DNA of 64,000 bases from Nothopassalora personata (GCA_033816765.1 CM066290.1:1736001-1800000), one strand, 5' to 3'; shown: positions 44,657 through 57,559, counted from the stretch's first letter. Program-made: numbers and translations. The notes: generated from the letters alone by a model not told the origin.

Positions 44657-46560
44657 ATGGAAGGGGTCTATAGGGATTCTGTCCCTTATAAGGGGATAGA
44701 GGAATCGGAGGAAGGGGAAACACCTAAATCTAGTAAGGAAGGGAGAAGCGGAACTAGCGCCGCTAAATTGGGTATAGGTGTAGGAACGAACAGCACAATT
44801 GGAATAGATGCTATAACTACCCTCTTTAGACGATTAGCAGTAGTAATGGAAAACGCTAGCCCTCGCTTTCTACCTCTAGGAGGTGCTAAGAATCCGTTCT
44901 TTAATGGCACTAATGCTACTAAGTTCTAGGAGCGGTTTAGCGACCTAATAGACTAGTATCCGCCTCGGGCATCTATTAAGAAGGATGATTTCTAGGGTAG
45001 GTTTAAGCGCAATTGCGAAACTACTATCCGGCGCGTAGTTATAAGGCTGCCTAGGTGGCTTACTAACAAGGTACGTTTTAGGAGGGCGTTCTTATTAGAG
45101 TTCTTAAGGTTTAATGCCTACTCGATGTTAGGGAGTCGGGAATATCTTAAGGAGATTGTTAGGGCGTAGTAAGGCAAGAGGCCTAAAGAACAAGATGTAA
45201 AGGAATTCATCCGCCTGTTTGTATCCTTAAGTAACCTAATTGAACCTAAGGATTTGGATAATAGCTCCCGGAGTCGCCTCCTCCTTTAGGGATTGCTAGA
45301 GGGAGTCGCGAAAGCGGTCTATAAGGCTTACGGGCTTCAACTAAAGCAACCTAAGAAGTTTAGGGACTTTTAGAGGATCCTCGATAAAGCTGCTAGTATC
45401 GTAGATAGTAAGGAGGGATGGAAAGCTATATATATATAGATTTCCCTCTTACTTTACCTTAGCTACACCGCTTAGTCGTAAAGTAGATGCCGCGCCTTAA
45501 GCCTAAGATTAACACGCTTAAGAAGGCTACTTCTAGGACTGTTGTTAATAATGACCTTATCTAGAAGGTAGCTAAAATGAGCATACGTGCATACTAGCGC
45601 GGTCGCGTCGCGGACGCGGGTGCCTTCTACCCGAGCGAGAATTAACGCTCTATGTGTTACGGTTCGGACAAGACAACGTGGAGGAGTCTTACTGGACGGA
45701 CTATAGCGTATCCTGGCAGTCGGATAGGCAGCAGTCGAGCAGTCGTGATCGAGCTACTCGGGTAGCAGTCGAGCAGTCGTGATCGAGCTACTCGGGTCGA
45801 CCAGTGACTCACCCGGATCGACCGACTGGTCGACCGACCAGGTCGTGCTCGACCAACCAGTCGCCAAGACATGGCACTATATAGACGACGCTCTTTTGCA
45901 AGTAGATAGGAGCCTCGTGCTCAACTCATTTTAAGTATACACCATATACTGTTTGGAACCACTACCTTCATAACTGATTGAGACATCCCTGCAAAGATCC
46001 AAGCCCGAGTTGTGATAACGTACAGCGGTTCCTAACACTATGCAACCGGAGAGGCACGACCTAGATACTAAACTGTAGGTTTACGCAATGTAGCGTCCCC
46101 TATCGTAGAATCGCGAACAGTCTAAAGCGATAGATAGTTATTACTACAACTATAGTAGTTCGAAGCACTAGGCTAGTAACTATAGGGCGATAAGGTCCTT
46201 AATATCTCGGGGCTACGTATACCTTGCCCCGAACAACTAGTAGTATCTAGGGAAAGAAGGCGATCCGCGTCCTACTAAGTTTAACTTTCGGAGGGACTAT
46301 AGCAAACCGAAACTGCTCTATATGCTCCCTCTACTCGAAGAACATTATAGGCCAATCGAGTTTAATAACTAGTATAAGATTTCTATACTACGTAAGTAAT
46401 AGATAGGTAGGGACTACACTAGGGTAACAAAGGTCACGCCTCCTAATTATTCTAAGCCCCCTCCTAACTTTAGGCATTTAATGGAGTATAGCCCTTAGGA
46501 CGCACGGTCTAGCTAAATAGAGAAGGCTACTAGTATATATTAGGTCTCATTCGGAGAAAG
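44657..46560 (+). pseudogene. Element D gag, RIP-mutated and split by a solo LTR
   Basis: From ATG 44657 (MEGVYRDSVPYKGIEESEEG) a long frame with NPFFNGTNATKF, RLPRWLTNKVRFRRAFLLEF and VKEFIRLFVSLSNLIEP, typical of large fungal Gag proteins. The solo LTR at 45655 interrupts it; afterwards a zinc-knuckle relic appears at 46136-46190 (YYYNYSSSKH, Cys changed to Tyr). Frame changes between blocks could reflect indels or frameshifting. Confidence 0.7.
45655..46037 (+). mobile_element. Solo LTR, C family, not RIP-mutated
   Basis: 383 bp, TGTTACGG to CCTAACA, CTATG duplications (45650-45654, 46038-46042). U3 carries a perfect tandem repeat of about 33 bp (AGCAGTCGAGCAGTCGTGAT..., 45727-45797). Inserted in D's gag. 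Confidence 0.95.
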
Positions 46561-49500
46561 TGAAGCGGAGTAGGCGATCGACTTAGGCGAACTTAACGAG
46601 GTATCTACCTATCCTATGTAGTCTAATAAAGTGAAAGGGAAGGTACCCGTAGGCATTCTAAAGAATCCGTACCCGAGGACCCGGTCCTTAGCCTAGGATC
46701 TACGAGCCCGAGCTAAGGCTACTAAGAAAGTTCGCCTACAATTAGAACAGGAGATCCGGTAAGCTAAGATTAACTAGTAGGAGGTTGAAATAATTGACGA
46801 AGTTAGTGCTTAAATGAGCGAAACTCAATTATTAGCTAAATCCGGGGTAACCCTAGGAAGGGGAAATAATGCCTAAGTAAACAGATTAGGGAACGATGCT
46901 AACAAAGGACTACCTAAGGATATGCCTATTAGTCCCGTAAACGCCCCCTTCGCATAAAGGAAGCGTATATAGAATGCTAAGACTATAAGGATTAATAACT
47001 ACGTCCGATAATATGGTTTAGCTAGCAATGGCCCGGTTATAAAGGAAGAGGGTATTATCTACTAGATTGATTAGATCCTCTAGATAACGTTTCCTAATGT
47101 GAACGCCTAAGATTAGTTTCGATATAGTCGCTAGTTCGAGGCTGCCCTCTTCGGTCGCGTTACTAACACCCCCGCTCTTTAGGAGAAGCTCGCTATAGTA
47201 CGACGTCTTATAGGAAAGGACCCTAAGGTTCGTACTAGACAAGTAGTTACCTATAAAGATGAACCTAAGTATAATAAGGAGGTCTTCCGCGAAGATAGTT
47301 AGGCCTAGTATGTTAGAGTATATTTAACTATACTTTACTCTAAAGGAGCGGTCCCTACTACTAAGCTCTATAAGGACGTTAAGAAAATCGGGCTCTCTAG
47401 TGTCCTTAATAACTTTACTATAGTCCCTAGTCCTTAGGTAGTAGCGGAGTTCGGGATGAATAAGAACTAGATTAGGTGCCTAATTGACGAGGGTTCCGAG
47501 GTAAATATTATCGGCTAGAGGAACGCTTATAGATTTAGGTTACCGGTAATGTCGAGTACTTAGCTTACCTTTCGAGGTGCTAGAGGGCGGGCCTAGTTCA
47601 AAGGTGTTATAGGCAATTTGGATGTTTAGGTATTTAGGGTTCACTACTAAATAGACATGTTTATCTCCTCGGATCTAAACTCACTAACAATCCTAGGACA
47701 TCCGTAGGCCCGTAAGGTGCGACTTACTGCCCGTAACTACGATAATAGTTCATGGGAGGGGACTATTACTAGCCGTAAAGGTGAAAGTGTCATATTTACT
47801 GCCCTAGTTAGCTCGGATAGGTGCAAGACCCTTTAAGAACTGTTGAAAGCGTCGGGAAATGGAAGGGTAGGTTAAGTTACGGCGCTTAACCTACCGACTT
47901 ACTAAAGCCGGATTTAATAAAATCGGTAAGGTTCTCGTACTATCTCGGAGAAACCTCGGACTTTAATTTACCGGTCCCGGGACCGGTAAATAGCTATAGT
48001 AAGGAAAACGGATACTACTACGACACGACGCATCTATAGGAACCCGGTAAGGCTCTAACGCCTAGTAACCATTTAGCTCACTTATTAGGATTACTTAGGA
48101 CTGCTAGAGTAAAGGAACGAGTTGTAGAAATTGGAATAGGCGCGTTTAAGGGGGATTCTATTACTAACGTTTATTTAGTTTAAGGGGATTAGCCTTCCGA
48201 GATCCTAAGGCAATCTGCATTAAATGCTTAGGCACGAAAGCAATAAGTAGGCTAACATATAGCTAACATTAGGATGCCGTAGGTCTTTACGATATATAAG
48301 CGTAAGGCGGACAAGAAGAAGCTAGTAGACGCGAGCGTTTACGAACGCCTAGAATCACGAGTTAAGAGAGATATAGAATAGAAGCGTAGGGCGCTGTACC
48401 TAGAGTCTAAGATGCCTAAAGGACAAGGACCGTTCGATAGGAAGTACTTAACTAAGAAATTCTTAAGTATTAAGCGAGGTAGCCGGATTACGCTAGAACG
48501 ACTTACCTTAATTAAGGTTAGTATTAAGCTATTACTAATAGAAAGGGCCTTATTCGATAAGATGCTCTATAACCGGGAGGCAGTCCTCGCTTAGGATTTT
48601 AGTTATATGAGGCAAATTAGGCACGACGTCGTGGGACCTTAGAAGATTAATACGGTCTCTTATAGGCTATAATAGGCACGCCCTATCCGGTTGTACCTAA
48701 GTCTTAGGGCAATTGTTAAGCGTATGATTAGAGCCCGGATTAAGAATAACATCCTAGAATACTTATAAGGGGCATACTCTAATAGCTGGTTCCTAGTCGT
48801 AAAGAAGGTTAATGTCTCTAGAAGCGATGTGCTATATCGGTTAATTAACTTAGCTATACTCCTAAATAAGGTTACTATACGCGATGCTAACATTCCACCG
48901 GATACGGATAGCTTCTTAGAGGATTTTACCGGGTACCGAGTCGCTTCACTTATAGACCTGTTTTTAGGTTATAATTAGATTACTTTAGATAAGTCCTACC
49001 GGGACTTAATAGCCTTTATAACCCCTCTTAGCCTAGTACGTAACACGACTCTACCTTAAGGAGCTACTAATTTAGTTACTTAGTTCGTGCGTGCGGTAAC
49101 AAAGATTCTACTTAATTATATCTCGCATCGAGCGAAGCCGTTCCTCGATGATATCGGTATTAAGGGACTAACTAAGGACTATAGGAATGCCGAAGTAGAG
49201 CCTAAGCTAAGGAGATAGGTCGTTAAGTATATCGTCTCCCTAGATCTAGTTCTTACTAACCTAGAGAGAGCTAGTACGGTAGTTACTAGAGGCAAATCCT
49301 AATAGTTATATAAAAAGCTTAAGATTGTTAGGTACGTTACTAGCCCGGACGGTCGCTATCCTAACCTAAAGGTTGTAGCTAAGATCCTAGACTAGCCTAC
49401 GCCTACCTATATTAAGGAGGTCCGCACCTATGTAGGGCTGTGTGTGTACTTCCGGATATGGATTCCCTAGTTCGTTATTATCGCTCGACTAATGTATAAG

Positions 49501-51645
49501 CTGCTAAAGAAGGGCGCCGAGTTCACCTAGATAGAGAATAAGCAATTCTCGAAAGAAGAGGTTACTAGATATCTTATGTAGGCTCTAGCCTTAGTCACCC
49601 TCTACTACTTACCTAGTGCTAGGTCCATCTTTATCTCAGTTAATGCTAGCGGTACTAGATAGGGATGTATCGTTTCTTAAGAATTAATGGACAGCACTCG
49701 ACGGCGTTACCCGGTGCGGTATAAGAGTAGAATCTAGAACGCGACAGAATCTAGATATAATGCTAGTAAGCGGGAATGCCTTAGGGTCCTTAAGGGGCTT
49801 AAGAAGATCTAGAGATATATTACTAGCGTTAATTTTGTCCTTAAGGTTAATACTAAGACACTTGTATAGTAGCTTAACCGGCCGGCTTCGGACCTACCGA
49901 ACTCGGTAATAGCCCGGTAGGTCGTATAGATTAGGCTATTTACATTCGAAGTGAAGCACGTTACGGGAGCTAGGCATACTAGCCTAGATGCCCTGTCTCG
50001 TAGGCCCTCTATACCTTAGGAACCTAGGGACGCTAACGAAGACGAAGTCGACTAGATGATTAATAATAAGCTATTCGGGTACCCGGAGCCGGTCGACACC
50101 TATCCAGTTAAAATCTAGAAAACACGACATCTCGGGGACTAATATTCTAAGGGCTCTTAACAACTTGCTTAGGTAATAGAAACTAGGACCCGGCCCGATA
50201 GTGTTACCCGTACTAAGTACCGGCGGCTAGTAAAGAAGAGCGTTAACTTCTTTATCCGGGACTAATTGCTATTCTTCTAGAAGCGCCGAGGAGCACCGTT
50301 GTAACTTATAATTAACGATAATAAGGCTTAGAAGGAGATCGTTATAGAGTGCTATAAGAGACACGGTTACCGTAGCGCTAAGGTCGTATATAACCTTATT
50401 TCCAATCGGTATTACTAGGACGGGTGCTTCGCCGATGTCTCTACGTAGGTTCGAAGTTATGCTCCTTATAGGTATCGCGAAGGTAACTAGCGCGCTAGTA
50501 AGCTTTACTTATCGAGCCCTTAGGTTATTAGTAAGAAGTGGTACTCGGACCCCGTCTAGGTACATAAAAATAGATACCTCCTAGTTGCGCGCGAAGCACT
50601 TAGTAACTAGATCGAGGCTAGAGTAACGAGGGCACCTCCTAGCTCTAAGACGGTTACTAAGTTTCTATACGAAGATGTCTTCTATAGGCACGGCTACTAT
50701 ACTAAAATTGTGCTTAATAACGCTACGGTTTATGCGGCTAAGGTTAAGCGGTTACTCGTAGGGCTTAGTGTTCGAAGGATTCGAATATCACCGTACTATC
50801 CGTAGTCTAATGCTCCGGTCGAGGCTAGATACCGTCCGATTCTTACAGCGTTAGTAAAGCTTATAAGGAACACATACCGCGGATAGGAACAATAGGTACC
50901 CGCCGTGTTATAGGCTAATAGGACCACGACCTATCGTACTACTAGAATGACACTAGCTTAGGTCCTATATAGCTATCGCACGATTCTACTAATTGAGGTT
51001 AAGTACCCGACGTAGGCGAATTACTAATAGGGATTAGTAAGAACGACTAAGGACCTACTTGCTATACGTGCGCGTTAACTCTAGGCTCGAGACCTTAGTT
51101 TAGAAGAGCTACATGCTCGAAGGAAGCGACTAAGAGAACTTAGTAAGGACTACTTTAATTCTTACCGGAATGTTAACTCTATTAGTTTCTAGAAGGGCAA
51201 CCTTATTATAAGATTCGATAAGCTATATAAGAATAACTTCTTACGTAAGATCGGTTACCGATAGTAAGGTCTATATCGGGTGTCTAGTGTCTCTAGGGAG
51301 TTTAGTACCTATATTCTCAAGGAACTTAATAGTACGCTAATGAAGGGTGTTTAGGCACGAGAAAACCTTAAGCTAGTTCTAGAGCTTCGCCCGGATAATA
51401 TAGGAGTACTAGGCCTAGATAATGGGATCGATCTCGTAATAGGGGAGGGAGAAGTCGCTAATAGCGAAGATAGCAGTAATTCGAACGAGATCGAGCCTAT
51501 CGCCGACGAAGACGTGCTACCTATAGGAGTTAACGAAAGGGGATCGTATCCTAAACCGGAATCTAAGAAGCTATAGGTTAGGCCTTATAACCTTTCTATA
51601 GCCGAAATTTCACAGTTTAGTAGGATCGAGGCTAAGAACTAATTA
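46561..51645 (+). pseudogene. Element D pol: PR, RT, RNase H, integrase
   Basis: Protease block CLIDEGSEVNII at about 47480-47515. RT begins near 48720 (RIKNNILEYL), includes LIDLFLGYN, and FLDDIGIKG at 49141-49167. RNase H region is IFISVNASGTR near 49630 followed by ALSRRPSIP at about 50000. Integrase has the zinc-binding RHGHRSAKVVYNLIS near 50360 and RISPYYP-SNAPVEARYRPIL near 50790-50850. Protease lies in one coordinate frame and RT onwards in another, changing near 47920. Stops are RIP-type TAG/TAA. Fungal Ty3/gypsy relatives share the FLDDIGVKG form. Confidence 0.85.
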
Positions 51646-52259
51646 GTTAGTAATAGCGTACGGAGTTTACTTCTCTTAGGCATGTGTTGCACATGCCCTT
51701 TAGTTTGTTAAGCCGATTCGGTTATCTAGACTTCACTTCATGGGGTGTTCTTGCCTTAGTTAGACCTTAGCTAGTAGAGTTACATTTTACGGTCCCGGGA
51801 CCGGTAAATCGGATCACGTGACAGCGTAGCATGCCCCTACCGAATGCTTACCTAGGTAGTCACTAGCACTGGTTTTCCGTTACATGTAGGGTTATCGGAC
51901 CTTTAGTGTAACCTTAATAGTACTACTCTTACTACTTATAAGACCGGTCTTGGCGCTGCTACCTTATAACGGTTATAGGGACATACGCTAAGAGACATAC
52001 TTAAGCGCAGCTCTTTGCCTACTACTTCCTCTCCTTTTCTTTAAACACTAATACTATTACTAGAGCTACTAACACATCTATCTACTACTACTATATATAT
52101 TAGCTGGTCCTTTAGCCTCTCTCTCTCTTTACGACCTTAACCTTCTTTAAAGCCCCTACCCTAATACTAAGCTTTTAAAGCTTACTAATACTCTAGAGTA
52201 GCACTACGAGATAGCTAGCTCTTACGATCTTACTACTAGCGAATCCTAGTTATTATAGC
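51646..52259. other. Spacer between D pol and ORF X
   Basis: About 600 bp with fewer RIP changes than the flanking coding parts at 51660-51910. Contains GGTCCCGGGACC (51791-51802) and CACGTGAC (51814-51821), both also present in the D LTR upstream of its TATA box. A TATA-like TTATAACGGTTATAGG lies near 51963. This could be an internal promoter for ORF X. Confidence 0.5.
51785..51825 (+). promoter_or_regulatory. LTR-like palindrome/E-box module upstream of ORF X
   Basis: GGTCCCGGGACCGGTAAAT followed by CACGTGAC; in the LTR the same two elements occur in reverse order (GTCACGTGAC, then GGTCCCGGGACCGGCAAAT). Confidence 0.5.
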
Positions 52260-55167
52260 TTTAGCTAGTCTATCGTTACGCCCGGCTAGCTCGAGCATAG
52301 CGCTTACTAGTACTATTACTAGGCTCACCCGCCTACCTTAGACCTTATTCGAGTCTCTTCGCCTGCCGGACAACGTTAAACATATCCTTACTAATACGAA
52401 TACGCCGAAGTCCGCCGCTAATGTTATGTTCCGAGAGCTTAGTCCTTAGAAGCGGGTCGAGGTGTTAAAGGACTTCTATAAGGGCTTCGAGAAGGTATTC
52501 GAAGACTGCTCCGTCTAGGTTAACCTATTCTTCGAGGAAGTTGAGAGCGGCATAGGCAAGAGCTACTAGGATAAATTCCTTAGTAATAAGAAGCTCGATG
52601 TCTTGTTTCCTATCGTCGGTAAGATTCGTAAGACCGGTTTAGAGATTCGTAACCGAGAGAAGACTCTTCGAGCTACGCTTACCCGCTACTAGCTATAGTA
52701 GATAGATAATAAGATTCTTAATCGACGCGTTATCTCCGAGCTTTATAGTACTAACAGCGGGCGCCGCTAGTTTACGGCCTTCATTAATAAGTACCTAGAC
52801 TATAGTAGGGCTATTAGTAGAATCTAGAGGGCATTAATCTAGCGTATAAGGATCGGCCGTAAGGGCATAGATCGTAAGCGAATTCTAGAGCCTAGTGATC
52901 TTACCCGGTGCGATAGGGAGGCTAAAGTACGCAGCATTGATCCGTAGTCGGCTAAGAGTAGGGAGATTATTAGAAGACACCGCCTAGCCGTCTATAAGGA
53001 TGGCCTTCTATACTTTATAGAGGGTACTATTACTAAGAAGTCCGCGTTCCTAGAGGATAGCATAGATTAACCTAGACTATCTAGCTAGTAATAGCCTTAG
53101 CTACGTTAGCTACCACCGGGTAGTAAAGGTAAAGGACGTGTAAAGAGTACTACGCTAACTCTACTAGCCTCTACCTAGCCTATAGTCCTATCGAGAGGAG
53201 GTTGTAAGTCGAGTCGACTTAAGTAGCTCCGTATAGGCGAGAGTATAGGTGAGGGCATAACTACGCCTACTTAATCCTCGCCTAACCGAACGCTAGACGG
53301 CGCTCCTATACGCGAAGGTAGTCCGCTAGGTACACCGGTTAGTACCCTACGATCTACTCCGGCCCTAACTAAGAATAGCAATCCGATACTCACTATATTA
53401 CCTTCGGCTATAATTAGGGATGTATTAGTCTTTAAGGATTAGATCCTATAAGAAGACGAGGCCCTCCGGATTAAGCGCGCTAATTGTACCTACAATGAGC
53501 GGTACTGTAGCATTAAGTTTAGAAACTCGATTGATGTGGATAGCATTAACTAGCTACCTAAGTACTAGATAGCGGGCCTTGAGATGCTCGAATATGCTGT
53601 CTCGGACGTTCTTAAGAAGGATAGTAAGGTTAGCGCTATAATGTGCGATTAGTATATTTGAGATTTCTACTATAAGGCCCTCTACTTCGTTACGAATCCC
53701 GGTATTACCGCTAATACCCTATGTAAGCGCGCGCTTAAGGTCCAAGACTAGCTCTTTAAAGGTAAGAGTTTTTCAGCTATTAAGGTAAAGAATAGGTCGT
53801 GGTTTCGCCCTAATAAGCGTGGTTAGAAGACTATTAACCCGCTTAGCTACCTCCGCGTTCGAGGTAAAGTTGGCACTACGAGTAGTATCGTTACGTATAC
53901 TAACTATAACTAGATCCTCGACAAATTCGGCATTAATAAAGCTAACTAAGCCGATCTTAATAGCACCGGTACCTACATGAATGGTAACATGCTATACTAG
54001 TACAATGACGCTAAACTAGCACCGCGGGTTAAATTAGTTAGAGAAATGATAAGTCGAGAATTCGACGTGTACCGATAGTACCTACGAGAATTGAATAAGG
54101 TTAGTAACGGCGGCGTCTACTAGAACATGTAGTATTCTCTAAGCTAATAGATTATGCGATAAGACCCCGGGCTATAGCTCTTATAAGTGGCGCTATACCC
54201 TTAGTACTACACTCGGTTCATCTCCTTCCCTAGGCCTACGATTTTTAGCTTTAATAGGGCTTATTAGGGGGGTGACGCGAACACTATAGTGCAGTATACT
54301 AGGGTCGACTTAAACCTCGAAATTGAAAACTACTAGACTAGTAACCGGCTTAACATGCTATACTCTCTTAACTTAGAGGGTACTAGTAGGCCGGAGTTTT
54401 TACACGGTTTTTATAAGAAAGGGAATGCTAGAGAGTTTATCTAGTGGTGCTAGATTAACGACTACATAGAAGACGGCCGATTTAAGCGTTTCTTCTCGGT
54501 TAGGGTCTAGAATTACCTAAGTAAGAACAGCATTAGCTAGTTTAGAGAGGACCTAAGCGCTAGGCAAATGCGGGTAACTACTATAGGCGTCCTAATAAGG
54601 TAGGCCGCACATAAGAAGACGCTACGTTAGATTAACCCTTACTTTATTAAGATCCGCGACGACGACTATCTTAAACTCTAGAGAAGCTAGAGCATGTACT
54701 AGGTAATAGACCTCTATCGTAACTTTAAGACGCTAAGTAGGAGCGCTACGGGGTTTAAGTATCGACGCCTAGTACCCGGCTATCCTTTTCCTACGGCCGT
54801 ACACCTTAGTAGCATTAGCCCTCTATCCGATGCCCTAGCGGGTTTAAAGTCTTAGAACGACAACGAAGTCATCCTTAATGCTAGAAGGTGGCTTAATGCT
54901 ACGGTCCGCCTAGACTCGGAGCTCTTCTATAAGAAGATGCATAATTAGCGCGTCCGAGCTATAAAATTGATAGACAAGTAGCTTAGCTTAGTCACTACTC
55001 TCGAGTAGATATACTTCATAAGCGAAGGGCGTGATAAGAGCTTCTTCCGCAACTACTATAGGAACTTCACTAACTAGCTACTTAGGGACGCGTCTAGTAA
55101 GACTAGTATTGGCTACGACAACGAGTAGGTCTGGATAAAGGAGTTGTGTAAGACTGAGTGGAACTAA
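52260..55167 (+). pseudogene. ORF X: unrecognised ~970-codon frame downstream of integrase in D
   Basis: A single frame reads through about 2.9 kb with no indel; internal stops are TAG and TAA at Trp/Gln-like places plus a single TGA (53659-53661, from CGA). It ends at TAA 55165-55167; the start is somewhere near 52140-52330. The N-terminal third is charged (DFYKGFEKVFEDCS, RKGIDRKRILEP), then comes a Ser/Thr/Pro linker (about 53150-53400), then a Trp/Tyr-rich domain (NERYCSIKFRNSIDVDSI, LYFVTNPGITANTLCKRALK, YTRVDLNLEIENY, FLHGFYKKGNAREFI, DDDYLKL). No transmembrane segment or viral-envelope pattern was seen. I recognise no family. It must have been under selection for coding until RIP, since the frame is intact. 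Confidence 0.75.
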
Positions 55168-55760
55168 GTAATTAGTGTAGGTCTATAGGCTCCTAGTTTC
55201 TAGTTGATTTCCGGCTATAGCTGTAGCCTATAGGATTCTAGTCCTAATTCTAGTTCTGATTCTAGTTCTAATGCTTCAGGTACAGGTGCTTCTAGTCCTT
55301 AGATCTTACTTGTTTCTTATAGTTACTTATCTTCTCTTAACTTACCTTCTAGCTACGCAGTAGATTCGTCTTTAGATTTATTAGGTTACTAGTACTAACG
55401 CTTACTTGTCTCATGAGTAGCGTTTACGTTATTCGACCATCTAGCCCGCTCGATTAATGCTAACATAGCTATCCATTCCCTCGCTAGTTTCGTAGCATAC
55501 GTTAGTATAGTGCGACGGATACGAGTCGCGGTTATTAACGTTATTATTACGGTCTCTATTAGAAGGATCCTTTCGATCTTTATAAACTGTCGCTAGTAGG
55601 CCCTAGGACTGCCTAACATCTTATATGTTAAGCTAAATGGTAGGGTAAGCTACTATACTGCTATAAGACTACCTTAGCTTATAGCGACTAATTAAGCTAC
55701 CTATAATGCCCGGGCTTACTGCTTTAGAACCTAAGGACAGGTTCGTAATAAAGGAGGATA
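55168..55760. other. Element D 3' non-coding region
   Basis: Between ORF X and the 3' LTR. A TCTAGTTCTGATTCTAGTTCTAAT-like low-complexity run is present at 55240-55275. No frame supported. Confidence 0.5.
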
Positions 55761-56153
55761 TATTAACGACTAATTAGTTGTGTTAACCTTAGGTTTAGTT
55801 GTGTCGACCTTAGGTTTAGAGGGGGGGTTCCTTAGGTCCAACTTGCCCCTATTTCATTTTAGGTTTAATTAGACATTTAGGTAAGCTAGCGGGACTAGTA
55901 TAGCTATTGAGATATATACTACGTAGTTAAGCATTGTAAGCGTAGCATTAAGGCAACAATTCAATTCATACCTCTCGAGTAGAGGGTATAGGGGTTTAGG
56001 TCCGCTAATCCTCTTATTTTATCCGGCTACTACGCTACTCGTTACGTAACCTAATTTCACGGTCCCGGGACCGGCAAATACCTCTACTTACATAAGCGCC
56101 GCTCCACACTACTACAACTTAGATAGGCCTACATAGGGTAGTTAGTAGACATT
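55761..56153 (+). repeat. Element D 3' LTR
   Basis: 393 bp; carries the GGTCCCGGGACC palindrome (about 56061-56074) and a mutated CACGTGAC/TATA. It retains the empty site of the solo LTR found in the 5' LTR. Confidence 0.95.
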
Positions 56154-56158
56154 ACTAG

Positions 56159-56900
56159 CTTAATAACTAGGACGAAGGAGACAACCCGAAGACGGAAACC
56201 CGGAAGATATTTACCGACTATAATAAGTTTGAGATTAAACTAAACGACCTATACGGGATACCTAACAAAGAGGTTTATGCCGATAGATATATCCGACAAC
56301 TCCGATAGAACACCTTAGTTACGGTTTATGCCTCTAAGTTCTAAGGATATGCCGCCGACCTCGAGTAGAACGACGTAGCGTTTCGTTCCTAGTTCTACCT
56401 AGGCCTAAAGGATAACGTTAAGGCCGAATTATCTCGAAACTCTAGCCTTACTAGCTTAGCCGCGATAGTTAAGGCTATAAAGGAAATCGACGAGAGACTC
56501 TAGGAGCTAAAGTACGACCGATTCGTATAGCCTAGATTCTAGAGACCCGCGAGAAGCGGAAGAGGGGGCTTTAAAGCTAGGAGTTATAACCCTAATTACG
56601 GAGATCTAATAGAATTAGACGCTACGGAAAGGCGTAGACGAAGTAAGCAGTTAATAAGAGATCTAACTTACTATGTATATAGAAAGAAAGGCTACTATAC
56701 TAGAGACTATCTAAAGAAGAACATTGTTAGCCGCGAATTTAACGCAATAGATCGGGCGACGGCGACATACTAGGAATGCGAGGACTTCTTCTCGAAATCT
56801 GCCTAGCGGAAACGACCTAACGAAGAGGCATTAAACAGCGGCTTCTTAATTTAATAACCTAGAATATAGAAGTTAATATAGCGATACAAGGACACAACTA
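56159..56900 (+). pseudogene. Element C gag, C-terminal part
   Basis: Resumes the frame broken at 43173: LNNWDEGDNP-like start, DRYIRQLR-NTLVTVYASKF, FYLGLKDNVKAELSRNSSL, and a zinc-knuckle relic (YYVYRKKGYYTRDY, 56670-56710) with Cys changed to Tyr. Confidence 0.85.
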
Positions 56901-56912
56901 CTAGATAACGAC

Positions 56913-57482
56913 TTATAAGGAACTAGGAAAGCTAAAATCTTCAAAAGGAACGAAGCCTTAGGAACTAGGGAACAGGAGGTTCTAGTTTAGAGGCGACAGT
57001 TCTAGAGGAGCCTCGAGAGAGAACGACGACGGGGGCACCTCGATACCGTTCTAGACCTCTTAGCCTAGAAGCTTCGACTCGACGCTCTTAGCCTCCTTAA
57101 GATCCTCTAGCTCTTAGGCGACGGCGTCGTCGATACGACGTTCGGCTAGACGTAACTACTTCCTTAAACGGATCTTCTTTATACGCTTCTCTACTAGCGC
57201 TTAAAGAAGCACAACCTCCTCTTCCTCGAGCGACTCAATATTATAGCGAATCTTCTCCCTAACATCGCGGAGGCGCTCCTATTACGGATAAGAGATCTTT
57301 ATGTTATAAGGACGACCCTTACGCACATACTCGGAACACTTGCTAGACCTAGGGCTAACGATGCACTTAGGATACTCGCCGGAAACGGAAGAACGACAGT
57401 TTAAATAGGGTGCTATTTCAATACCGTTTCGTTAGATATCGCGGGAAAGGGCAAGACGACGAAGTAAGGAAGAAGACGACAT
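56913..57482 (-). pseudogene. Antisense ORF of element C
   Basis: 190-codon minus-strand frame, ATG at 57480-57482 (MSSSSLLRRLALSRDI), open except for RIP-type stops. It shares with element B's antisense ORF the start MSSSS, the PYLNCRSS / YTNC-KSRSS segment, KCSEYVRKGRPYNIKISYP (Cys to Tyr) and a Glu/Arg/Leu coiled coil (IKKIRLRK-LRLAERRIDDAVA). It is kept even though C has lost all of pol. Confidence 0.8.
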
Positions 57483-57559
57483 TCTTACGGTCGTAAAGTA
57501 TAGGCATCGGGTTAACGTTATATAGCTTCCGGGACGGAAGCTAGCTAAAAGAGGGATAG

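Larger units (their letters stand above)
43174..56153 (+). mobile_element. Element D: giant Ty3/gypsy-like element with extra 3' ORF
   Basis: LTRs of 393 bp (43174-43919 minus the solo LTR insertion; 55761-56153) and ACTAG target duplications (43169-43173, 56154-56158), inserted in C's gag. Without three nested solo LTRs it is about 11.9 kb. Order: LTR, tandem-repeat leader, gag, protease, RT, RNase H, integrase, a spacer with a palindromic promoter-like module, a ~970-codon extra frame (ORF X), spacer, LTR. The RT motif is FLDD rather than YxDD. Mutated by RIP except in parts of the LTR and spacers. Confidence 0.9.

Noticed and set aside
47967..47990. Regulatory palindrome in D pol
   Set aside because: It lies in the coding frame (PVPGPV) so a regulatory role here is doubtful, though the core matches the LTR element and is mentioned in the module finding.
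43174..56153. Viral insertion because of the very long element and extra ORF
   Set aside because: LTRs, target duplication and complete Ty3/gypsy pol show an LTR retrotransposon; no capsid or envelope gene of a virus was seen.
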